Shown one piece after another: positions 27,791 to 37,566 of a DNA stretch of 64,000 bases. Source of the stretch: RYN-428 sp035551995. Its GTDB lineage: Bacteria > Planctomycetota > Phycisphaerae > Tepidisphaerales > Tepidisphaeraceae. The stretch spans positions 1 through 64,000 of the forward strand of contig DASZME010000008.1 of assembly GCA_035551995.1 (NCBI GenBank), written 5' to 3'. The translations under genes were made by a program, and so were the position numbers. The first letter of the stretch is position 1; every line of letters begins with the position of its first letter. Under the pieces are notes generated by a model. It made no database searches. It was not told the origin of the DNA and was given only the letters and a program-made list of their open reading frames with translations.

Positions 27791-30106
27791 ATGAGCGTAC
27801 GAAGGATTTTTTTTCGGCCGGGTCTTCTGGCGCCGCTGCTGGCGATCATCGTTTGCGCCACCGCCGTCGCGCAGCTCCCTTCGGCCAAGCTCACGGCGAT
27901 TTTTCCGCCCGGCGGAAAAGCAGGGGATACCGTTGAGGTGACCGTCACCGGCGCCGACCTCGACGACGCGACGACCATCCGCTTCTCCGATCCCGGCGTC
28001 TCCGCCAAACCCGTCGGTGATTCGGGCGGCGCCACCGAGCGCAAATATTCGGTCGTCATTTCGTCCGCGGTGGCGCCGGGAATCTACGAAGCGCGCGTCG
28101 TGGGTCAATATGGAATCACCAACCCGCGCGCCTTTGCGGTGGGCGATCTGCCGGAAATCGTCGGCAAATCGAGCGGTGCGGCTTCGACACCGACGCCGCT
28201 TCCGGTGGGATCGGTCGCCAACGGTCGATGCTCGGCCAACGCCGCCGACGAATACGCCATCGAGTTGACCGAGGGCCAGCGGGTGATGATCGAGTGCGAC
28301 GCCCACGCGATCGACTCGCGCCTCATGCCGATCATGCTGCTCAGCGGCCCAAACGGGCGCGAGCTGGCTCGGAGCCGTCGCGGCGGGTTCATGGACTTCA
28401 CGGCGCCGGCGGGCGGCGTCTACACGCTGCAAATCCACGATCTTCTTTATCGGGGCGGCCCCGACTATTTTTATCGGCTGACGGCCTCCCAATCGCCGCA
28501 CATCGACGCCGTCTTCCCCCCGGCCGGCTTGCCGGGATCAAAGGGAAAATATCTTCTTTTTGGCCGGAACTTGCCTGGCGGATCGCCGACGGATCTGCGC
28601 GGCGAAGACGGCAAGCCGATGGAAAAGCTTGAAGTCCAGATCGAGCTTCCGTCCGACGCCACCGCGCCGCCCAAGCCCGACGCCATCGCGTTATTAGGCT
28701 CCGCCGGCGCCGGGATCGACGCGATCGCCTATCGTCTTAAAAGCGACAAAGGAATCTCGAATCCCGTCCTGATCGGATTCGCCCGCGCGCCGCTCGTGAC
28801 CGAGCGTGAGCCCAACGATTCGGCGGAGAAGGCGCAGAAGATTTCCCCGCCGTGCGAAGTCGCCGGGCGTTTTTATCCGCACGGGGACCAGGACGTCTAT
28901 ACGTTCGAGGCGGCGACAGGAGACGCATATTGGATCGAGATTTTTTCCGAGCGTCTGGGCGAGCCGACCAGCCCCGAGCTTCTCGTGCAGAAGGTGAGCA
29001 CATCCGCCAAGGGCGAGGAGAAGGTCAGCGACGTGCAGGACCTGGGCGGCCCGGACATGCAGCCGGCCGGCCGCAAGACCGGCGGCGGCGCGGGGTTTCC
29101 GGCGGTGAGCCGCGACGTTTCCTATCATTTCGAAGCGAAGGAAGCGGGCGCTTACCGCATCACCGTTCGCGATCTGTTCAACGAGTCCAAGGATAACGCT
29201 TCGTTGGTCTATCGCTTGTCGATCCACAAGGAGTCGCCGGACTTTCGCCTGCTGGCGACGGGCGCGTTGATTCCGGACGTCAAGAACAACACGCCGGGCG
29301 ATCCGAATCCTGCCGCTCCTTTTCTTCGCAAGGGGGGCACGATCCCGGTCCGCGTCAACGTGGTCCGCCAGGATGGTTTTGACGGCGCCGTGACCGTGGA
29401 GGCCCAGGACCTTCCGCCGGGCGTTCACGCCTCGACGGTCGTTGTGCCGGCGGGGGAAAACGTGGGACACCTTCTGCTGTCGGCCGACGACGACGCGGCC
29501 GGTTGGGTGGGAACGGTGCGGATCGTCGGCAAAGCGAAGATCGGCGACGAGGAAAAATCGCGCGACGCCCGCGTCGGCGCCGTCGTCTGGGAGGCCGTTA
29601 CGGTCGCCAACAATGTCGTGGAGCGCGCGCAGTCGCGCCTGTGCGATGGGATGTCGTTATCGGTCAGCGCCGACGAGAGCGAGCCGCTGGCGATCGATGT
29701 CGGCGACGGTCACTTTGAAGCAAGGACCAACGGAAAGCTTCATGTGCCTTTAAAAGTCAAACGGCGGATGGAGATGAAACAGCCGCTGAAATTCGCGGCG
29801 GCGGGGTTGTCGCAGATCAAGACCGCCAAGAGCGAAGCGACGATCGCGCCGGGGTCGGACGAGGGCGCCATCGATATCGACCTGGCGCAATACAAGCTGG
29901 CGCCCGGAACGTACACCTTTTATTTGACGGCGCAAACCCAGGTGAAGTATCAGCCGGCCGACGCGCCGGCGAAAAAATCCGACGCCGACGACAAGGGCGA
30001 AAAAACGGAGAAGCCCGACAAGGCCAAGCGTAAGAAACGCGACGCCAAAGACGCGCAGGCGACTTTTTATTCCGCGCCGATCACGCTGAAAATCCTTCCC
30101 AAGTGA
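27791..30106 (+). CDS. Secreted Ig-like/PPC-type domain protein
   Basis: About 771 residues; ATG 27791 is chosen because GAGAG lies upstream and it begins a clear signal peptide ('RPGLLAPLLAIIVCATAVAQ'). The mature part starts with an IPT-like beta domain ('IFPPGGKAGDTVEVTVTGADL'), then pre-peptidase C-terminal-like modules ('EYAIELTEGQRVMIECDA', 'YTLQIHDLLYRG', 'DQDVYTFEAATGDAYWIEI', 'AYRITVRDLFNES'). The last 60 residues are rich in Lys/Asp/Glu. No catalytic motif. It is analogous to the 993-residue protein of the opposing cluster, so the two clusters appear to have equivalent members. Probably an envelope or extracellular binding protein. Confidence 0.78.
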   Translation: MSVRRIFFRPGLLAPLLAIIVCATAVAQLPSAKLTAIFPPGGKAGDTVEVTVTGADLDDATTIRFSDPGVSAKPVGDSGGATERKYSVVISSAVAPGIYEARVVGQYGITNPRAFAVGDLPEIVGKSSGAASTPTPLPVGSVANGRCSANAADEYAIELTEGQRVMIECDAHAIDSRLMPIMLLSGPNGRELARSRRGGFMDFTAPAGGVYTLQIHDLLYRGGPDYFYRLTASQSPHIDAVFPPAGLPGSKGKYLLFGRNLPGGSPTDLRGEDGKPMEKLEVQIELPSDATAPPKPDAIALLGSAGAGIDAIAYRLKSDKGISNPVLIGFARAPLVTEREPNDSAEKAQKISPPCEVAGRFYPHGDQDVYTFEAATGDAYWIEIFSERLGEPTSPELLVQKVSTSAKGEEKVSDVQDLGGPDMQPAGRKTGGGAGFPAVSRDVSYHFEAKEAGAYRITVRDLFNESKDNASLVYRLSIHKESPDFRLLATGALIPDVKNNTPGDPNPAAPFLRKGGTIPVRVNVVRQDGFDGAVTVEAQDLPPGVHASTVVVPAGENVGHLLLSADDDAAGWVGTVRIVGKAKIGDEEKSRDARVGAVVWEAVTVANNVVERAQSRLCDGMSLSVSADESEPLAIDVGDGHFEARTNGKLHVPLKVKRRMEMKQPLKFAAAGLSQIKTAKSEATIAPGSDEGAIDIDLAQYKLAPGTYTFYLTAQTQVKYQPADAPAKKSDADDKGEKTEKPDKAKRKKRDAKDAQATFYSAPITLKILPK

Positions 30107-30114
30107 GCCATGCA

Positions 30115-32961
30115 ATGAACAATCGACGCGATGTATCCGTGAATCCCGCCGGGGATATTCGTCATTGGGGTTTGAGTCGGATTTCAGTTTCGCTTTGCGT
30201 GTGGTTCGCGGCGGCGGTCGTCTACGCGCCGCTCGGCGCCGGCGCGGGGCCGGCGGGAAACAAGAACGTGCCGATCGACATCGCCGCTCCCGATCATCCG
30301 GGTCCGGTCGATTTCGAGAAGGAAATTCTGCCGGTTTTCAGCACGAGTTGCCTGGCGTGTCACAACAAAACCAAAGCCAAGTCCGGCCTGGTGCTCGAGA
30401 CGCCGGCCGATATTCGCAAAGGGGGCGACGACGGTCCGGTGGTCGTGCCGGGCAAGGGGGCGGAAAGCTTGCTGCTGAAATCGGCGGCGCACGCGGCGGG
30501 CGTGGATCAGCCGATGCCGCCGCCGGGAAATAAGGTGGCGGCGGTCAATCTGACGCCGCGGCAACTGGGCCTCATTCGACTCTGGATCGATCAGGGCGCC
30601 GCCGGCGAAGTGCGCGGCAACGGCGCGCCGGTCGTCTGGCAGGCGATGCCGGCGGTTCTCGATCCGATCTATGCCGTCGCGGTCTGCGGCGACGGCCGCT
30701 TCGCCGCTTGCGGGCGGGCCAACCGAATCGACGTCTACGATCTCCCCGCCGGCCGGCTTGCGGCAAGCCTGGTCGATCCGAAACTGAAATCGTCCGGCGG
30801 GCGCGCCGCCCATCGCGACATGGTGGAATCGCTCGCCTTCAGCCCCGACGGCGCGACCCTGGCGTCCGGGAGCTTTCGCGAAGTGAAACTGTGGCGCGCC
30901 GCCCCGTCCGACGCGAAAGTAGAATTGGGAACCAAACCGGCGACGTGCCTCGTTTCCAACCCCGACGGAACGCTGTTGGCCACCGCGGGCGAAGACGGCG
31001 TCGTTCGCCTGTGGGAATCGGCCACCGGGAAGTCCGACGGCGAACTGACGGGAAATGACTCGCCGACGGTCGGCTTGTGCTTCTCGCCGGACGGCGCGAA
31101 GGTGGCCGGCGTCTCGAAAGACAAGGCGATTCACGTGTGGGACGTCGCCTCCAGGAAACCGTTCGGCCATGTGGAATCGCCCAATGAAATTCGCTGTGTC
31201 GCATTTGTGGCGGCGGGGAAGCAAGTCGCCGTCGGCGGCGCGGACGGCCTGATTCGCCTGTGGGCGCTCCCCGACGCCGCCGACGGTGAGATGAAGGCCG
31301 GCAAGATTTTCAAGGGGCATGAGGGACCGGTCAACGCGCTGAGCGTCATCCCCGGCGACGACGCCCACTTCCTGTCCGGCGGGCAGGACTCGACCGTGCG
31401 GCGATGGAATCTGGACAGCGGCGCCGCCAGCAAGCAATTGAAAAATGGAAGCCCGGTATTCGGCGTCGCCGCCAGGAAAGACGGGAAACGGTGGGCGAGC
31501 GTCGGGGAGGATGGGGTCGCGAAACTCTGGAACGGCGACGATCAAAAACTCATCGGCGAGCTAAAGGGCGACGTGGAACAGGCCGGGCGCGTGGCGGCGG
31601 CGGATCGGGCGGCGGCGCTGGCCAAGCGCGAAATCGATTATCGCGCCAAGCGATCGGACGCGGCTCAAAAGCAGGTGCAGGCCGCGGGCGATCGCGTGAA
31701 GAAAGCAAAGGACAGCCTGGCGCCGGCCGAGAAAGCGCTTGAGGAAAAGCAAAAGGCTTTTGACGCCGCTAAGTCGGCCAACGACGAGGCGGCTGACGTG
31801 AAGGACGCGGCGAAGAAGGACAAAATCGCCAAGGATTTCTCAAAGGCCGAGGAGGATCTGAAACAGGCGCAGGGCGCCAAGTCCGCGGCGGAGGATGAAA
31901 TAAAGCTGGCGGGTAAAGATTCCGACGACGGGAAGGAAGCGCTCGCGCTGGCCAAGACGGCCGGCGAAGAAGCGGCCAAGCAAGGGAAGACCCGCGCCGC
32001 CGAGGCCGCCGACGCGAAAAAGCCGCCGGCCGAGTCGAACAAAAAGATTCGAGCGATCGCCTTTTCCGCCGATGGCGCCCTGATCGCGACGGCGGGAGAC
32101 GACGGCACGGTCCGCACATGGAGCGCGGAAAAAGGACTGCCCACGCAAACCGCCGGCGACGGAAAAAAGCCGATCGCCGCCGTCGCTTTCGCGGGCGCGG
32201 GCGTTTTGGCGGTTTGTCCGGCCGATTCAGCGCCGGCGCTGCTCCAAACGGGGTTGACCTGGAAGCTCGACCGCACGATCGGCGGAGCGGACACTTCCTC
32301 CCCCTTTGCCGATCGCGTCACGTCGTTGGATTTCAGCCCGGACGGCAAATGGCTTGCGACCGGCGGCGGCGTGCCAAGCCGCAGCGGCGAAATCCGACTC
32401 ATCGACCCCGTGACCGGCGACGTCAGTCGATCCTTCGACGACGTCCATTCCGACACCGTCCAATGCGTCCGCTTCAGCCCGAACGGCAAATTTCTCGCGT
32501 CCGCCTCGACAGACCGTTTTGTCCGCGTGCTCGACCTGTCCACCGGCAAGGTCGTTCGTTCGCTGGAAGGCCATTCCGGTCATGCGCTGGGCGTTGCCTG
32601 GAGTCATGACGGCCACACGCTGGTGAGCGTCGGCGCCGACAACTCGATGCGATTCTGGGACGCCGAGACCGGCGAGCGCGGGAAAGTGATCCTCGGGTTC
32701 GACAAGGAAGTGGCGGGGGTCTGCTACGTCGGCGACGCCGATACCGCGGTCGCCGTCAGCGGTGATGGAAAAGTCCGCCTCGTGCGCGACAGCGGCGGCG
32801 ATGTGAAAACCTATCCCGGCCCCACCGATTTCGTCTACAGCGTCGCGGCGACCGCCGACGGCGCGACGATCGTGGCGGGCGGGCAGGACGGCGTTCTTCG
32901 CGCGTGGGACGTCAACTCCGGACAGGCTACCGGAACGTTCACCGGCGACGAACGCAAATGA
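30115..32961 (+). CDS. Cytochrome c-like / WD40 fusion with internal coiled coil
   Basis: 948 residues from ATG 30115 (GTG 30103, overlapping the previous stop, is possible). After a signal/anchor segment a planctomycete-type cytochrome region carries C-L-A-C-H (79-83) and 'MPPPGNKV'. WD40 repeats occupy about 190-480 and 643-945 ('LAFSPDGATLASGS', 'RLWESATGK', 'VRFSPNGKFLASAS'). Between them, residues about 484-642, is a long Ala/Lys/Glu/Asp coiled coil that splits the propeller set into two groups. Last gene of the plus-strand cluster; its partner genes suggest a secreted multi-protein assembly. Confidence 0.85.
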   Translation: MNNRRDVSVNPAGDIRHWGLSRISVSLCVWFAAAVVYAPLGAGAGPAGNKNVPIDIAAPDHPGPVDFEKEILPVFSTSCLACHNKTKAKSGLVLETPADIRKGGDDGPVVVPGKGAESLLLKSAAHAAGVDQPMPPPGNKVAAVNLTPRQLGLIRLWIDQGAAGEVRGNGAPVVWQAMPAVLDPIYAVAVCGDGRFAACGRANRIDVYDLPAGRLAASLVDPKLKSSGGRAAHRDMVESLAFSPDGATLASGSFREVKLWRAAPSDAKVELGTKPATCLVSNPDGTLLATAGEDGVVRLWESATGKSDGELTGNDSPTVGLCFSPDGAKVAGVSKDKAIHVWDVASRKPFGHVESPNEIRCVAFVAAGKQVAVGGADGLIRLWALPDAADGEMKAGKIFKGHEGPVNALSVIPGDDAHFLSGGQDSTVRRWNLDSGAASKQLKNGSPVFGVAARKDGKRWASVGEDGVAKLWNGDDQKLIGELKGDVEQAGRVAAADRAAALAKREIDYRAKRSDAAQKQVQAAGDRVKKAKDSLAPAEKALEEKQKAFDAAKSANDEAADVKDAAKKDKIAKDFSKAEEDLKQAQGAKSAAEDEIKLAGKDSDDGKEALALAKTAGEEAAKQGKTRAAEAADAKKPPAESNKKIRAIAFSADGALIATAGDDGTVRTWSAEKGLPTQTAGDGKKPIAAVAFAGAGVLAVCPADSAPALLQTGLTWKLDRTIGGADTSSPFADRVTSLDFSPDGKWLATGGGVPSRSGEIRLIDPVTGDVSRSFDDVHSDTVQCVRFSPNGKFLASASTDRFVRVLDLSTGKVVRSLEGHSGHALGVAWSHDGHTLVSVGADNSMRFWDAETGERGKVILGFDKEVAGVCYVGDADTAVAVSGDGKVRLVRDSGGDVKTYPGPTDFVYSVAATADGATIVAGGQDGVLRAWDVNSGQATGTFTGDERK

Positions 32962-33080
32962 TGTTTGGGTGAAGCGCGGCGCCGGGACGGTGGCCGGCGT
33001 TTTCGCGCGGCCGCGGCGCTCGCAGTCGGGAAATTCACGCCGTTCAAAATGGTATGGCGCGGCGAAGAGCGGATACGGAA

Positions 33081-36062
33081 TTACTTCGTTTCCTTGACCG
33101 ACTCTTTGTTCGCCACCAGATTGAGCGCGAGGTCCACATTTGGACTGCGAACCAACGCGTCTGCTTTTGGATCGGCCTTGATCGTCGCGAACAGCTTGAT
33201 CCCGGCGGTTTCGCCCGGCTCCGCCGTCGGGGGGATTTTTAACTCCAGCTTCCATTCCGTCTTGTCGGCCGCCACCGTCGCCTTTGTATCCGGCACGCCT
33301 TTGGGCAGACCTTCAAGGCCGACCGTCACCTCTCCCGCCGCCCCCTCGCGCCGCTCGATTCGGCCCGACCATTCGACCGTGGCGCCGATCTTGGAATCGA
33401 GCGTCGTTTCGATGCGCCGCGGTCCGTCGAGTTGCACCAGCACGGGACTGATCGCGATCATTCGCTTGACGGACGTATAGCGCGTGGCGACCACCCGCTG
33501 ACCGTCGCGCGTCAGCATCTCCGCGCGGAACGCAAGGTCATACGCCCCCAAGGGCAGGTCCGGCGGAATGACCAGCGTTACGTCGGTTTTATTCTTTGCC
33601 TGCTCGATCGCTTTGCCGATTGCGCCCGCGGATTTGAGCAGCGCGTCGGCGGCCGATTTGGCCTTGGCGTCGGCGGCGGTCTTCGCGTCGGCCGCGGCCC
33701 TGACGGATTTCTGAATTTCCGCCAGCGCCTCGCCGGCCGATTTGGACTTTGCGTCGGCCTTGGATTTCGCGTCGGCGGCGACAGTGACGGCTTTTTTCGC
33801 TTCGGCCAGAGCGTCGGTGGCCGCTTTGACCTTCGCATCCGCGGGGGAAGGTGCGTCGGCGGAAGACTTTGCGCTTTGATTCGCTTCGGTCAGAGCGTCG
33901 GTGGCCGCTTTGACTTTCGCATCCGCGGGGGAAGGTGCGTCGGCGGAAGACTTTGCGTTTTGATTCATTTCGGCCAGGGCGTCGGCGGCGGCTTTTTCCT
34001 TGGCGTCGGTCTTTGATTTGGCGTCAGCCGCCGCTTTTGCGATCTTCGCCGCTTCGGCCACGGCGTTCCGGGCTGGTTTCACCTTGGCGTCGGCCTTGGA
34101 CTTCGCGTCGTCGGCGGCCTTGGCGGCTTTATCCGCTTCGGCCAGCGCCTTGGCCGATACGGCGTTGGCGTCCAGCGCGGCGATAACCTTGGGGTCGGCG
34201 GGAATCTCCAGTTTCGCCGATTCGGCCCGCACCAGGAATTTCGGATCGATCACGCGGTTTACGATCTTTTCCCTGGGGATCGCCTGGCCGGTCAGCAGGG
34301 TCAATCGTACCGGCCCTTCGATTCCGCCGGCCCGGTCACAGCGGACCGGCACGATCAATTTTCTTCCGATCACGGCGACGGCGTCGCCGGAAACGTCGGC
34401 GAACTCCGCCGAAAAAGTGGGATCGGATTCCGCGGTCGGCGATACGATCATTTCATCGGCGAGCCACGGCTGCAACTCGGCAAGCGGATGCTGCTCGAAC
34501 GACGCCGACCGAATCAGCGATCGATCGCCGGCGCGGCCTTGGCCGATCAGATGCGCGATCGCGGCGGCGATCGGTTCGGCTTGGCCGCTTCCGAGCGTGA
34601 CGGCCGCGAGGACGGCGTCGGCGCCTTCAGGGATCACGGCCCTGCGCATTTCGATTCCGTCGGGCGCATCCGAAAGCCATAGCAAAATGGCGCCATCGTA
34701 TCCGTGACGGCGAGCGGTCACTTTGATCAGCGACGTTTGGCCGGCGGCCAGCGGCAGGGCGTCGTCGTCCACAAACAGATCGAAATCCGGTGGGCCGGTC
34801 GGCTTATCGGAGGCCGCGCCGATGGTCAGCCGATAGATGGCCGAATCGCCCCCGCGGCCGTTGGCGTCGCGGATCGCCACGATCAACGGCTCATTTCCTT
34901 TGGGCGTTTTGAATTCGAGCTTCGGATCGGGCGAACCGGGGGCATCATCGGCCGACGCCAGCTTGTCCCCCTTCGCGCCGCGGATTTCCAGCACGGCGTC
35001 GATCGGCGATCCGATCTGAGCGGCCATCACCGCAAATCGCAAAGACGTTTCGCCCGGCACGGTAATTTCATACAGGGCCTCCTGGCCGGCTTTCCTGAGC
35101 CGCCCGCTGACGGCGAACGGCAGCGTGATTTTTCCGAGCGATCGAGGCGTGTCGCTCGCGGCCTGATCGTCGATGTGTTCGGACGAATCGCTGGCCGTCA
35201 CGATTGGCCGAAACCCGCTCGATCCGGCCGCGTCCGCCCAGGGCGCAGGAGCGAAGCGATGCTCGCCCGGCGTGAAATTCACGCGCTGATCTGGATCATC
35301 GCCGATCAGTATGAGGCCGGTGGTCTTTCCCCGCTCCACCACCGGCGGGAAGACGGCGTCGGCGTATCGCCAGGCGCCGATCTTCAGGCGGAACGGACCG
35401 CTTCCGGCATATTGCAGATCGTGAACGCGGACCTGATAGATTCCGTCCGACGGCAGCGCCGTTTCAATTCGGGAATCGCCATGAAGCAGCGACGACGGAA
35501 GAGCCAGCGCCACTTCGCGCCCGGCGGAATCGACGAGATGGATGACCGGCTGCTCCCTGGCGCCAAGACGCTGCGCCTCGACTTCAACGGTCAAATGCTG
35601 GCCGGCTCTCCCGGTGAAAGACGTTTCCACCGGACGGCTGCCCGCGAAATTTCCATAGAGCGCGACGGGGATCGAATCGACCGTTGGCGTGAGCGGGCGC
35701 TGCGGGAGAAAGTCGACGGCGATCACCTGCCGGGGCGCAATGCCTTTGTCGGTGACGAGCCAGAGGTTGTAAAAGCCTGGGTCGGTTTTCGCGTCGATGG
35801 CGACGTCGATTTGGATTTTCGTGGCGGTTGCGCCGGCTCGAAGCTGTTGCCGGGCGATGGGCGCCGACGACACCAGGCGTGGATTCGGCAGCAGGTCGGC
35901 GCCGTCGATGACGACGGTGGTGGTTGCGCCGGCTTGTAAGCCGCGCACGTTCAGCTTAACGATGGTGGGCGCGCAAAGAGCATGTGAAGCGGCGGCGGCG
36001 AAAAGCGCGACGGCAAGCAATGCCGGCGTCAATTTTCTCAAGACAGTGGAGCGTATGGGCAT
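33081..36062 (-). CDS. Secreted Ig-like/PPC-type protein with Ala-rich heptad-like repeats
   Basis: 993 residues with a signal peptide (about 1-30). Residues 30-620 are beta-rich modules like those of the protein at 27791 ('TTTVVIDGADL', 'GIYQVRVHDLQYAG', 'GKITLPFAVSGRL'). Residues about 640-830 are Ala/Lys/Asp-rich repeats of the type A-x-D-A-K-x-K-A, probably a long helix or coiled coil, including two nearly identical 28-residue units. A further beta domain follows to the C-terminus. It lies 109 bp after the DUF1501 gene on the same strand. Function unknown; structural or scaffold role is inference. Confidence 0.75.
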   Translation of the reverse strand: MPIRSTVLRKLTPALLAVALFAAAASHALCAPTIVKLNVRGLQAGATTTVVIDGADLLPNPRLVSSAPIARQQLRAGATATKIQIDVAIDAKTDPGFYNLWLVTDKGIAPRQVIAVDFLPQRPLTPTVDSIPVALYGNFAGSRPVETSFTGRAGQHLTVEVEAQRLGAREQPVIHLVDSAGREVALALPSSLLHGDSRIETALPSDGIYQVRVHDLQYAGSGPFRLKIGAWRYADAVFPPVVERGKTTGLILIGDDPDQRVNFTPGEHRFAPAPWADAAGSSGFRPIVTASDSSEHIDDQAASDTPRSLGKITLPFAVSGRLRKAGQEALYEITVPGETSLRFAVMAAQIGSPIDAVLEIRGAKGDKLASADDAPGSPDPKLEFKTPKGNEPLIVAIRDANGRGGDSAIYRLTIGAASDKPTGPPDFDLFVDDDALPLAAGQTSLIKVTARRHGYDGAILLWLSDAPDGIEMRRAVIPEGADAVLAAVTLGSGQAEPIAAAIAHLIGQGRAGDRSLIRSASFEQHPLAELQPWLADEMIVSPTAESDPTFSAEFADVSGDAVAVIGRKLIVPVRCDRAGGIEGPVRLTLLTGQAIPREKIVNRVIDPKFLVRAESAKLEIPADPKVIAALDANAVSAKALAEADKAAKAADDAKSKADAKVKPARNAVAEAAKIAKAAADAKSKTDAKEKAAADALAEMNQNAKSSADAPSPADAKVKAATDALTEANQSAKSSADAPSPADAKVKAATDALAEAKKAVTVAADAKSKADAKSKSAGEALAEIQKSVRAAADAKTAADAKAKSAADALLKSAGAIGKAIEQAKNKTDVTLVIPPDLPLGAYDLAFRAEMLTRDGQRVVATRYTSVKRMIAISPVLVQLDGPRRIETTLDSKIGATVEWSGRIERREGAAGEVTVGLEGLPKGVPDTKATVAADKTEWKLELKIPPTAEPGETAGIKLFATIKADPKADALVRSPNVDLALNLVANKESVKETK
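33811..33978. repeat. 84-bp tandem duplication inside a coding region
   Basis: Two adjacent 84-bp units (33811-33894 and 33895-33978), nearly identical, encode two copies of a 28-residue Ala/Ser/Asp/Lys block in the 993-residue protein. The surrounding sequence shows more diverged units with the same composition, so the segment appears to grow by unit duplication. Confidence 0.8.
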
Positions 36063-36171
36063 AGCGATTTCACGGGTATTACGAATGTCCGTTTCGCCTG
36101 GGAGCGGATCGACGCAATCGCGCCGCCGCCTGAAAGGACGAGGGAACGGATCGTGTTGACCGCGATGAGTT

Positions 36172-37548
36172 TTAGAAGAGTTCGGGGATCGGTTCCGCGT
36201 CGATCAAGCGGATCGGCCGATTGCCCGGACCGGCCATCATGGTCGTTTCCAGATCGATCCCCATCGCCTTGTAGATCGACGCCACGATGCGGGGCGGCTC
36301 GATCGGATAATCATGCGGGGCGGCGGCGAGTTTGTCGGTGGAACCGATCGCCTGCCCGCCGCGGATTGGGCCGCCGCAGAGAAAATTGGTGTAGGCCGAC
36401 GGGTAGTGATCGCGCCCGCCATTTTTGTTCAGCTTGGGCGTTCGGCCGAATTCGCTCAGCACGGCCACCACGGTTTCCTTCAGCAGCCCGCGCGATTCAA
36501 GATCTTCGATCAAGGCGGTAAAGGCCACATCAAACTGCGGACAGAGCAGATGCTCATAGTCGGCGTAGCTGTTGTTCAATCCGCCGCCGTCGGAGTGCAT
36601 GTCCCAGCAGGAGATGTTGAAGACGGTATCGAAATGGTTGACGGTGACGAAACGGGTTCCGTGTTCGATCAAGCGCCGGGCCATCAGACAGGATTGGCCG
36701 AAGGTATTGCGGCCATACCGATCGCGCACGTTGGCCGGCTCGCTATTGAGTTCGAACGCCTCTTTATTCGACGGGGACAGCAGAAGATTAAACGCGCGGG
36801 AGTAGGCGGTATCGCGCTCGAGGGTGGAGTTGGTTTCGGGGCGGCGTTGAATATCGTCGATCTGCTTGAGCAAATCCCGCCGGGCGTTGATGCGGAATTC
36901 CGTCTGTCCGGGCGGCGGCTCGAGGTTCTCGATCTTGAACGACGGCTTAGCCGGATCGCCGTTGAGGATAAACGGCTCATGTCCGCTGCCGAGGTAACCG
37001 GCGGCCTGCCCGTGAGGGGTGGATGTCCCGGTGTTTCCGATCTTGGCCGGGAGAAGGATCGAGGCCGGGAGATCGCCGCGCGGGCCAAAGACGCGGGAGA
37101 TGACCGAGCCCATATATGGCTGAATGTTCGATTCGGTAAAATCGTGCCCGGTCATCATGAACCGCTGGCCATTTTCGTGGGATGCGCCGGTTTTGTAATA
37201 GAGGCTGCGGATGAGCGCGACTTTGTCCATCATGCGAGCCATCAGCGGGAAATGCTCGCAGATCTGGATGCCGGGCACGTTGGTACGGATCGGCTTGAAT
37301 TTGCCGCGAATGTCGCTGGGGGCATCGGGCTTCATGTCCCAGGTATCGAGTTGGCCGGGGGAGCCGACGAGGAAAAGCACGATGCAATTTTTGATCTTGG
37401 CGGCCGATTCATTGACGGCGCCGGCCGCTTTGAGAACGGAGAATAAGGGAAGCGAAAGTCCCGCCAACGAAGCGGCCCCGGCTTGAAGAAAGGCCCGCCG
37501 GCTGGCGCCGCTGCACTGCCGCACGTTCTCGTCGCCGATGTTGAGCAT
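36172..37548 (-). CDS. DUF1501 protein, Tat-type leader (paralogue C)
   Basis: 458 residues. Leader S-R-R-A-F-L (about residues 16-21) then a hydrophobic run. Landmarks: 'FLVGSPGQLDTWDMKPDAP', 'CWDMHSDGGG', 'VVAVLSEFGRTPKLN', 'GRDHYPSAY' and 'GGQAIGSTDK'. It is clearly more distant from paralogues A and B than they are from each other. Preceded by a 103-residue gene at 18 bp and followed by the 993-residue secreted protein, it forms the minus-strand cluster that converges with the larger plus-strand cluster. No DUF1549/1553 partner accompanies it. Confidence 0.88.
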   Translation of the reverse strand: MLNIGDENVRQCSGASRRAFLQAGAASLAGLSLPLFSVLKAAGAVNESAAKIKNCIVLFLVGSPGQLDTWDMKPDAPSDIRGKFKPIRTNVPGIQICEHFPLMARMMDKVALIRSLYYKTGASHENGQRFMMTGHDFTESNIQPYMGSVISRVFGPRGDLPASILLPAKIGNTGTSTPHGQAAGYLGSGHEPFILNGDPAKPSFKIENLEPPPGQTEFRINARRDLLKQIDDIQRRPETNSTLERDTAYSRAFNLLLSPSNKEAFELNSEPANVRDRYGRNTFGQSCLMARRLIEHGTRFVTVNHFDTVFNISCWDMHSDGGGLNNSYADYEHLLCPQFDVAFTALIEDLESRGLLKETVVAVLSEFGRTPKLNKNGGRDHYPSAYTNFLCGGPIRGGQAIGSTDKLAAAPHDYPIEPPRIVASIYKAMGIDLETTMMAGPGNRPIRLIDAEPIPELF

Positions 37549-37566
37549 GCTTGCGTCCCGTTTTTC

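Noticed and set aside
33811..33978. Short regular repeats considered as a CRISPR array
   Set aside because: The units are directly adjacent, in frame and encode protein repeats; there are no unique spacers. No CRISPR array or cas gene is seen in the window.
34704..35939. 411-codon plus-strand frame opposite the 993-residue secreted protein
   Set aside because: The minus-strand frame has a signal peptide and beta modules; the plus-strand product is Arg/Asp/His-rich without motifs.
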